Shown piece after piece: positions 55,371 to 64,000 of a stretch of DNA of 64,000 nucleotides. Below the pieces are notes generated by a model. It ran no database searches. It was not told where the DNA came from and worked only from the letters and a program-made list of their open reading frames with translations. Every line of letters starts with the position of its first letter. Position 1 is the stretch's first letter. The DNA comes from Pipra filicauda (lineage: Eukaryota; Chordata; Aves; Passeriformes; Pipridae), in assembly GCF_003945595.2 (NCBI RefSeq), contig NW_024104096.1:4712501-4776500 (forward strand). Direction: 5' to 3'. The position numbers and the translations under genes are program-made.

Positions 55371-56379
55371 AATCTAGATCTAGGTTTTGAATAGTTTAAA
55401 GGAAAACCAAAATATTTCATATGACAGAGTGTGAAATCTAGAGCTGGGCAGAATACCTATAATGGTATATACATTGCTTGTGGCAAGAGGAGTTATCAGT
55501 GTGATTCAGATGTAAGGATTACATGTTTCTGAGTCTTTGAAAACAGCATAGTGAGTACCTCATCTGAAGAATATACCAATAGCTACTTCTGATATAATGT
55601 GTCTTCACGCAGGTCTTGTCATGGTTTCTAATAGTTACAGATTTGCTTAACCTCCAAAGTGTAGATTGTAATTTATTCTGCCTCTGTGCTTGTTTCTACA
55701 TTGTCCTCAAGTACTTGAAGACACAGAAGTCCCAGCCTGAACAGAATCTCATTATGTTAAGTGCTGAGGATTTGATGTGTAGATTGAGTGAATATATTAG
55801 AGACACAAATTATCTCCTATAATGCATGGTTCCCCATCTCCACTAAACAGAGAACTGAGCTAAGTTCAATTCAGTTCGGTACAGCACTCTTCCTGCATAT
55901 ACTTCTGAGTTCTCCATGCCACAATTATGGATTTAGTGAAATCTATGTGACTTGTTAGAGAACTGCTGTATCTGATGAGCCAAAAATCTTTCTTCTGGAA
56001 TAAAGTGTGACTGAAGTAAAAATTAAGTAATGTGAAAGCCTGATGCCAAACATCTGTGGAAGAGGGAAGTAGTCTTCAGTCCAGGTGATTCCTTGTGCTG
56101 TTCTACAGCAGTGCTTGGATGAGTTCAATTCCAGATATCAAAACCTTTTTAAAAATCCTGAGCTGCTACTTTGTTCTTGACTGAGATGCCTTGGAAACCT
56201 TGAGCAACATTTGGGCAGAATAATGTAGAAAAAAAAAATCTAAACAAAAAGTAATCTTTGTGAGAAAGAACATATGGTTTCCTGATGGACCACTATAGAG
56301 AACTAGAAATGTAATTTTATTGCAGGAATAGAAACATTCTCACATTTGTATACTTGACAACATTGAAACCTGGTCTTCA

Positions 56380-56485
56380 AATCTGCAGCCTTGGAACTAT
56401 CAGGATTCTGAAATATCTTTAAAATCACTGGCAATCTGCAGCCTTGGAACTATCAGGATTCTGAAATATCTTTAAAATCACTGGC
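56380..56485 (+). repeat. 53-bp tandem duplication, two perfect copies
   Basis: The unit starting AATCTGCAGCCTTGG and ending AAAATCACTGGC is present at 56380-56432 and 56433-56485 with no mismatch, which suggests a recent event. Confidence 0.95.
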
Positions 56486-59400
56486 AACTCCAGCTACACA
56501 GAGAAAATTAATGCTGCTCCAGGAGGCAGAATGAGATTTTTTTCCCATGTGTTTGGTATGCAGGAAGCTCTCCATGAGATATATGGATTTAGTTAATTAC
56601 CATCCATGCCACACCCTTTCTTTCTTGAGCAAAATGCTTTCAAAGTCAGTGAACAAGGCCTTATCTGAAGGTCCTAGCTCCCTACCAGATAAGGTTCAAG
56701 CCAGAGTGAGGCATACAAATGGCTGTGTGTGACATCCTATTGCACATAGGGAAGGGTAAGATGTATACTTGCATATTGCAAGCTATTTCTGTGGTTATCC
56801 AACCTTGAAGACCTAGCACATTCTAATGGAAAAGCGTTCAGGTGGCAAAGATCTTTTCACACTGCATTCAGAGGAGAATTGGTAACTTCTGCTTCAAGGC
56901 TATTTGACTGTAGAATAGCTTGTGATTGCTACATTGTGTTTGTGATAAATTTAATTGAAGCAAATGTTTCAACTGGGAATAAATATAGGTACCTTTCTCA
57001 TTCATGACTCTGGTAGAAGTGTTATCCAGCTGTTTTATTGTTAAGTTGATTGCAGCACCTGCATGACAGATAGTTAGTTATCAGAAGATTTTTAAATGAG
57101 AGTTTGGGGTCTTTCTATGTGGTGGTCTGAATTCTGCATGATATTTCTGATATTCTCATGTACATATTTCAAAAATATTCTCCATGTAAAACTGATTGCT
57201 CTTTACTTTGTCTCTTTGCTTCCAAGAACTTCCAAAAGCTGTAATCAGTGAAGTTCCTTATTATGAAAAGTTCTCCTGCAGCTCCTCTGGGAAGTGAAAT
57301 GACTTTTTGAAAGGAAATGGTGGAGCAACTTGGAAAGCAATGAGAAAAAGCACAAGAGTGGTTACTTTTCTGTATTTGAATGTGTGACTAGTAAAAAACT
57401 GCTAGCAGACAAAAAGTTTACAGAAAGAAATCCTAGATTTTCTTGCATACTTCAAACTATATCCAAAAAATAATTGCATAGTAAGGTAAGAAACACGTAT
57501 AGGTTTGTTTGGATAGGATAAATAAATTTAGAAACCGTTAGCAAAGGTGTTTCTGTGTAGGTTTGACTTGCAGTTGTTCCTGAGAACAACCATGAATGTG
57601 GTTATACCAAGAATGCCAGTAAGGAAGAAATAGTATGGAGTTTGAGGATGACCAGCATTAGTTCTTAGTACTTAAACCTTATATTACTCTGCCCTGGAAA
57701 TATGCTGGAGGGACACAGCTAAAGAAGCTCTTGAGAATACAGAAATCAGGAATACTGGAGCTCATACAACATCATCCAGTAGTTTCTGTGTGAATCTGCT
57801 CAACCTCTCAAAAGTATAAAAGACACAGCTTAGCATCACAATGACTGACCCAGCTTGCAAGGTTCTCCTAACATTGACTAAGTGAAGTGGCATTATACTA
57901 TCCACCCAAGAGTTTACAACTTTGACCTTACTTAAATGTAATATTTCCTGGGAACTTGTCTTTGAAGGGTTTGTAGGGGGACGTAGTCCTGACTAGAATT
58001 TTGACCCATGTTAAAGGATTTTCTACAAAACAAACAAAAATGTTATAAGCTTGCATTGACAGTTAAATCTTAGCCAGAGAAAGGAGATACCTAATTTGCT
58101 TTGGGCTTTTGATTGTTCTTTTGCCTTCTGGAGAACCTCAAAAAATAGCAACCTTGGGTACCGGACAGTGAGTGAAAACAGGAAAGTCAGAACATACATA
58201 TTTGTAGGATATTTTTGGTTCCACAAAACTTGCAAAAAAATGATATTGCTCTGCAGCTAAACCAGACGCACCATAGTACTGTGTTTTCCAAATAATTCTG
58301 TTGCTATGTTTCAGTATTGCTGGTGGCATTTGTTTTTCAGAACAGAAAATACAGTGATGAGGTTGTGTATGATTGTGCACATGTCTGCTTGTGTGGTGTA
58401 TATATAAGTGTAACAGTGTGAAGAGGTTTTAAAAAATTAATCTCTGAGAGATACGCAGTTCTTTTAAATGCTTCCCTAACTTAAAGCTAGAAACAGTGCA
58501 ATAAATCAGTAAAGACTTTTGATGAGGATGAAATTTTAAATTATGTCCAGTATGTTTCTGTTCATTGTTCATGAAGACCAGGTTAGATTTTTGGAGAGGT
58601 CCATTGTTGTATAGTTGCCCAGAATTGATGTTGTAGCTTGTGAGCTGTATTGCTGAAGAGTTTAAAATTTTAATTATTACAAATTTTTATTTTAGTCAAC
58701 ATCTGTTAGAAAGAGAGGCATTAGTGGATTGGTAATGATGACACTTGAATTAGGAGATGGATTGCCACACTAAGGCACTTTAATTGTCATAACAGTGATA
58801 CTTTAAACCATTTTTCAAACAATGGACTCTAGTGTAAGTATTGGCATCACTGTTACATATTCACCTGATGATCAGTGACACTGACTTTGGAAAGATCAGT
58901 CCAGGGCTGTTTTCATAGAGCTTTAAATAAGTAAATACATTTTCACTAGCACTGTCCATGGATTTAATTGTGATTTTTCTTTTTTGAAGAGAATGGAGCT
59001 GAAATTGGTCTTAGAAACAGCACAGCAGGATTTTGCAGCTCTTTGGCTCTGATTGCACCAGTATGACCCTCCTTAGACTTCAACAATAAACCATAAAAAA
59101 GGAAGCTGGCAATAAAATTTCAGACTTGCTTTTGATTTTATCCCTGCATATTTTCCTAGCATTGTTTTAGAAAGACTTAATACTTTTGATGGTATCATAT
59201 AGTTCCAATATTATGATTTAAATAAGTATATGACATGCTAATCAACTAAACAGTACACTAGAAGTGCCCCATAACTTAGGACTGATTTATGAAAAATACT
59301 TAATTGTGAGAATTTGAACAGGATAACATTTACTTTTCCTACATGCTTTGTAAAGAATAACTGTGATGGTAGGTGATTGGGCTTCTTGGAAAATCAATCT

Positions 59401-61927
59401 GTACCTTGAGTTTTGTTTTGTTTTTAAGAAGGAAAAGAAAAGGTAGTTAAAGTCTTAAAGAAAATAATTAATTATTTTATTTACGATATAACCACTCTTT
59501 ATAACTATTTATGATAAGTATCTCTTGCCCAAGATACTTTTTAGAGGGGTGTTTCAGTGCTCAGGGTTTAAATACAAGGTATTAGATACAAGGTATTAGA
59601 ACTTAGACACTAATTTCCAAATTTGGGAGTTTTAGATTTTTGAGACGCAGATTATCAACTCCTGTTATTTACCTAAAACTCTTGCTGAAAGTGGTGTCTC
59701 TGCTTTTTGCTTTCCTTAGGACTTTGAGGCACAGTCTTACACTTGCATATCTACACTGACACTGCTCTTCATTACATTCTAAATGCATTTTGATATTTTC
59801 CTTGAAGTCTGCGTGTTCAGATGAGTTAGAATACATATCATACTCCGCATTTAGCAAACTTTTGGGGAGAAAAGCTTCTATACAAGAAAAAGCTCTATTG
59901 AATTGACAGGCAAAAATCCTGCATGTTTAATCCATAAAAGAAGCAAAAATTTTGAATAATTTGTTGAAGGATTTGTGTTGTTTGTTTTTTTTTTTTTTCC
60001 TTTTGATAGGAAATTACCATATACAATCAAACCCTTCCAGTAACTAACCTCCTGGGTGTTATGGAAATAACTGTCTTTATTTGTAAACTCTCTCAGGGAA
60101 CCTTTTTGCAACCTAAGTAACACTGTGAGAAATTAAGTGTTTCTCCTGGCTGAGGGCAGGTGCCAGATTCAAGCACTTCTCTAACAGTCTTAGGAAACTT
60201 TTAAAAAGCTTTTCGCTTGAACATCTGTGGAAAAGCAGTTTGTGAGCTTCCTATCACAGTCACATACTTCCTGAAAGAGCCATGAAAAAGTTTATGTGTG
60301 AGCTTGAGGTCCAGGTATGACATTTAGCACCAAATTTTGATCGATAATTCACCCAGCTCACAAAGACCTGTATCAAATGATGCTACAAAAAGATAATGTT
60401 TCTAAGGGTCTGGTAGATTACTTACTGGCATGTAGCATTCTAAAATGTGGCTTTGCCAAATTAAAAGTTAGCATTTTTACCTTTTTGATGAATTCATAGA
60501 ACTTATTTCAAACTCTCATTTTTCTTACTCATGGAGAATATTTGATTATGACTCCTTGGACCTTAAGGGACAGAACATTAACCGTGAGTGTAGATACATT
60601 GATTTTAGTAGATGAGAATCAGTAATTGTTGGCATGATCTTCATGTGTGTTTGAAAATAAAATAAAATTTCAGGCTTATGAAAGGAAGACCACAATTTTA
60701 ACAACAAAGCTGCTGTTTCCATTTTGTATTGCTTTTGCTGCCCTTAAGATATTGGGGTGAGAAATAAAGTAAATTCCATCAGCCAAAAATAACAAAGATA
60801 ACAGAAGCACATAAATCAAGTATAAATAATAGCAACGCAAGTGAGCTGAGCATTTAAAACAATAGTTGTGACAATAGTTGTGGTCTCTAACAGAAGGAGA
60901 GGATAAAAACAGAACAATGAAATGTCCTTTAATGGTTTTGAACAATTATTACTCTTGTCTAAGTCAGTTGATTTTTATATATTGGAAACTTTTTACACAC
61001 ATATACATGGCATATTTTTTGAGAATCACACCTATATCTTTGTATGTAAATTGAAGTAAATAAGAATGTATAGTTTGAGTCTTAGAGACTGTCAAACTAA
61101 GCTGTAACAAAATAATTTATTTGATTAATTGACAGTGTGCAAATGGTTGAATATTGTTGTTATGCTTAAACCTAAGGTGTAATCTCCAGTATTGCAGTGG
61201 TTAAAAATAGTTTAACCTTTGTTTCTTCTTTGTTTCATGAAGGTTTACAATAATAATTGTATCATCCTTATTTATGTTCCAAGGAATATAGTTAAGTTAA
61301 AAAGCTTCATGAACATCAAAATATAAGGCTATTGTAATGCAAAAAATTATGCTTTCCAAGTCTTTAAAGCTTCATATACAAAATAATTGTAACACTGAAG
61401 TGTTTAAGTTGCACTTAGTGAAGCATTAATTGACTTATACTAATTGAGTGGTTACTAATGTGTTCCTGTGACACTCAAAGCATTTATATGCTGGGAGTGA
61501 ACGTGGGTTGTTGTGGTTTGATTTTTTTCTTTTTCTTTTTCTTTTTTTTTAAACTCATTTTCCAGTGGACTGAATATATTAGTGATGAATGTGCTGTGAA
61601 ACTAACTGTTTGTTTCCATGCTGGAAAAGTTTCATGGCTCCAGCAATTGCTAGCCATTTTACCACACAGCATCCATCATTTTGTCAAAGTTTTAATGTTT
61701 TGTAGTGAACCACCTAGGAAAGAAAGGAGGAGAAAAGAATGACAAAACAGCCCAATTCTTTCATTCCATGCCAAAAAACTGACTGAAGTTTATCCCTGTT
61801 TGCCCTTGGAACAATTAATGTGACATTTTCCTGAATGCCATACTAAATTTGATTGTCAGTTATTGAAATGTATGTTTAAATCAGCAGTGATGCAACTCTA
61901 AATGCTTTTTTCATTAATGTCATTGAA
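56486..61927. other. Remainder of the LRMDA AT-AC intron, nothing recognised
   Basis: This is AT-rich sequence with small direct repeats (for example ATACAAGGTATTAG twice near 59572-59600) and T runs near 59986 and 61540. No gene or repeat family was recognised. Confidence 0.6.
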
Positions 61928-61935
61928 TCCTTAAC
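61928..61935 (+). other. LRMDA: U12-type branch-point sequence
   Basis: TCCTTAAC fits the consensus TTCCTTAAC except for its first T, which is A here. Its adenosines at 61933-61934 lie 17-18 nt upstream of the exon, within the short window usual for U12 introns. The matching 3' splice site is CAC at 61949-61951. Confidence 0.88.
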
Positions 61936-61951
61936 CCACAACCTCTGACAC

Positions 61952-62091
61952 ATAACAGAATTAGAAAGCCTTTTGGACCATTTGGCTGAAGTTGTGCCCT
62001 CACTACAGTATCTCAGTTTGCTTGGAAACATTGCTTGCCCAAATGAACTGGTCTGCAAAGAAAAGGATGAGGATGACTACCAGAGGTACAG
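61952..62091 (+). CDS. LRMDA: LRMDA internal exon encoding the rest of LRR 2, LRR 3 and the start of the C-terminal cap
   Basis: This is the next LRMDA coding exon: 46 codons in phase 0 and two bases (AG) of a split codon, probably Arg. The peptide begins [18 protein letters not shown], passes through [17 protein letters not shown] and ends with an acidic stretch [17 protein letters not shown] completes the LRR interrupted by the intron, and LQYLSLLGN is a third LRR. The CPNELV...DDYQRYR segment matches what I recall of the family just before its FVLYKLPNLKFLD-like stretch, which must lie in an exon beyond this window. The donor is a good U2 site, TACAG/GTTAGT, at 62091/62092. The 5' boundary is set by phase: only a start at ATA ACA GAA continues the previous exon without a stop. 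The CAG at 61956-61958 would give CAA AAT TAG and has no pyrimidine tract. Confidence 0.9.
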
Positions 62092-64000
62092 GTTAGTGTT
62101 TTTGCTTGTAGATGTAATAAGACATGTCAGTTTTGTTTTACTACTGGAAAAATATTGAACTAAAGTCAGCCCAGAGTCTCAAACAATCATTTATGCTTTT
62201 CTGAAAGCAATGTCACATATTCTGCCATGAAACACCTGGGAATTTGAGTAACCCCATTTCAGTGAGATCACTCTCAGGAACCCTATTTCAAGAAATACTT
62301 CAGTGCTGTATAGCACATGTTAGAGTCGAGCAGGTGTGCACAGGATTTCCTGAATGTGGGTGTTCATATGCCCCTACTCACAGCATTTCCTTCTTTAAGG
62401 CCAAGATAAGGCAACATTCACATACACTAAGGGTGACAGGCAATAAAAAGAAAAATCACTACACTGAGATAGCCGGTTGCATTGTCTTCTACTCATATTT
62501 GATATGGTGCTGAGTTGCTTCTACTGTAGTTATCAAGGCACTATTAATACAGAAGGACTCCTCCTCTGTTGTGTTGCCTTACTCAGAGCAGTTAGATTCC
62601 AATTAAAAAACCCCAAACTATATCTATAATGTAATTTTAATGAGCTAGATTACACAAAAAGTCATCTGAAATTTAATATGAAAGCCTGATAAAATATGTA
62701 AGTACAACTGATCCAACTGAAATGTTGCTAAAAATTACAATGGTTGTTTTTTGAAAAAAAAACAGAAATACTTTTGACTGATAATGATTATGACTATAGA
62801 TCCAAAACTTACGGAATATCTGTAATTTTAATAGATGTAACCTTTAGGCAAGGAGACATTGATTATGAAGAAAAAAAAGGTCATTAGAGGTATTTTTCCT
62901 TGCTCACATCTGAAACATTATTTCAGTCTTTGTGTGCTGGCATTTTTCACATTGGTTGAAAATGGCAGTCAGAGGCAAGTCGGAACCAAGCAGTACAACC
63001 AGGCTGCCAACCTTGCACAGCCTGAGCTTGCTTTTTATTAGCAAATCACCTGCAGTATTCAGACTTATATAATAAAACTCTGATTTTATCTTCATGTACT
63101 CTAAACTCTGCTGTAGGAGCTAATACAAAACAATATAAGCAGGTTTATTGGGAAGTGTCTTGAATTCAATGCTCTAGGAAATGCTGTACTTTGAAACATC
63201 AGCACAGCTGTCCCAAGTGCGCATATAATTTTTAGTTTGTTTCAAATTTTTGAGAAGGATTTCTTTGTTGTCTGACTTTCACCTTTTAATAATTCCACTT
63301 TTGAATCCAAGTTTCGCTTGTAGTATTTTGGTTTTCACAAAGTAGAACAGCCTAAATTTAATAAAATATCTTCTCATTGCATTCACACTTAAGTGGAAGG
63401 TATGCCTACTATCCAGCTTATGAGAATATAATAGTGCTGTCTCTATGTAAATTTATGTGACATGTGCACTAGAAAATTGCTTAAAAAATGAATGATATTT
63501 CTACAGTTTACTGTTTTTCACTTTAAGTATGTTTTCTGACAATATGTCTCCTATTAATCATTTAAGCAAAAGTAGTACGTTAAAGGAGCCATTCAGAGGC
63601 AAGAACCCATGGTTCATTTAGTGTTCTCTGAAAAAATTCTTTATTGATTGACATCCTCTGTGGTTATGTGATGTAATATTTATAATATGTCACACAGCCA
63701 TACATCAAAACAAGCATGTCTCTTGTTTCATTTCAATGCAAAAATGTTGATTTCAGAGAGGTCAAGGTAGTTTTAGGTCATGTCATGACAAACCACCATG
63801 TCAAAGTGTGAAGTGATTCTATTTATGTATCTGCTGGAAACTGCAACATTGCTTCCATTCTCTTTCCTCTCAGTTTTTCAAAACTCTGGATATTTTTTTC
63901 CATATAAGATAGGTTAATTGAAGTTCTGTTAATAAAGAAGAATGGGCTTCTAATTAGTTGAATGATTTATGGTTCTGCTGCTATAATGAAAGCTTCCTGA
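62092..64000 (+). other. LRMDA: Start of the next LRMDA intron
   Basis: The intron begins with GTTAGT and runs off the window. It is AT-rich with stops in all frames. I looked for the following LRMDA exon, expected to begin by completing an Arg codon and continue with a FVLYKLPNL-like stretch, and did not find it. No repeat or RNA gene was recognised. Confidence 0.75.

Larger units (their letters stand above)
52623..61951 (+). other. LRMDA: LRMDA U12-type AT-AC intron
   Basis: This 9,329-nt phase-0 intron separates the two LRMDA exons. Its first nine bases, ATATCCTTT, match the U12-type AT-AC donor consensus exactly. TCCTTAAC at 61928-61935 matches the minor-spliceosome branch consensus over eight bases. 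The branch adenosines lie 17-18 nt before the exon, and the intron ends GACAC with no polypyrimidine tract between. No GT donor near 52622 keeps the LRR sequence. Removal should therefore use U11/U12 and U4atac/U6atac snRNPs (family knowledge, not shown here). The intron also holds a CR1 fragment (55062-55370), a 53-bp tandem duplication (56380-56485) and a possible conserved element (53470-53710). The remainder is AT-rich DNA with no recognisable gene. Confidence 0.88.

Noticed and set aside
61952..61958. CAG at 61956-61958 as a conventional AG acceptor for the second LRMDA exon.
   Set aside because: It has no polypyrimidine tract, and joining it to CAA gives an immediate stop (AAT TAG). The CAC end at 61951 keeps the frame.
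1..64000. A hidden novel system such as a CRISPR array, bacterial defence locus or endogenous viral gene.
   Set aside because: The composition, intron structure and CR1 repeats are those of a vertebrate intron. There are no regularly spaced repeats, long open frames or viral domains.

Overview
The window looks like vertebrate, most probably bird, nuclear DNA. It is AT-rich and CpG-poor, with no bacterial-style gene packing. Long stretches have stops in every frame. The only recognisable interspersed repeats are CR1 LINE 3' ends, whose 3' edge carries the TTCCAAC...ATTCTATGATT signature typical of avian CR1. The species cannot be fixed from the sequence.

The only gene I can support is LRMDA (leucine-rich melanocyte differentiation associated, formerly C10orf11), read on the + strand. 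Two internal coding exons are present: 52496-52622 (127 nt, 42 codons) and 61952-62091 (140 nt, 46 codons plus 2 nt). Joined in phase they encode three consecutive leucine-rich repeats and the start of the region after them. The first exon of the gene, the exons between it and 52496, and the 3' exons are not visible. Positions 1-52495 are therefore read as upstream intron, possibly hiding a small exon, and 62092-64000 as the start of the next intron.

The main finding is the intron joining the two exons (52623-61951, 9,329 nt). It begins with a perfect U12-type AT-AC donor (ATATCCTTT), carries TCCTTAAC 17-18 nt before its end, lacks a polypyrimidine tract and ends in CAC. These boundaries are the only ones I found that preserve the reading frame and the LRR protein. 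The gene should therefore need the minor (U12) spliceosome at this step.

Region by region: 1-13 kb is AT-rich intron with little structure. At 13.84-13.90 kb there is a pair of adjacent near-perfect hairpins. A 66-bp sequence at 15.45 kb recurs at 16.71 kb. Short tandem duplications lie at 18.84, 22.45 and 56.38 kb. At 36.08 kb there are three identical GGCTAATCCA motifs. CpG-retaining, homeodomain-motif-rich islands that look like conserved non-coding elements lie at about 30.1-30.6, 37.67-37.96, 44.69-44.96, 48.60-49.11, 49.92-50.08 and 53.47-53.71 kb. CR1 fragments lie at 39.20 and 55.06-55.37 kb, and an (AT)n microsatellite at 47.68 kb. No tRNA, rRNA, CRISPR, viral or complete mobile-element gene was seen.
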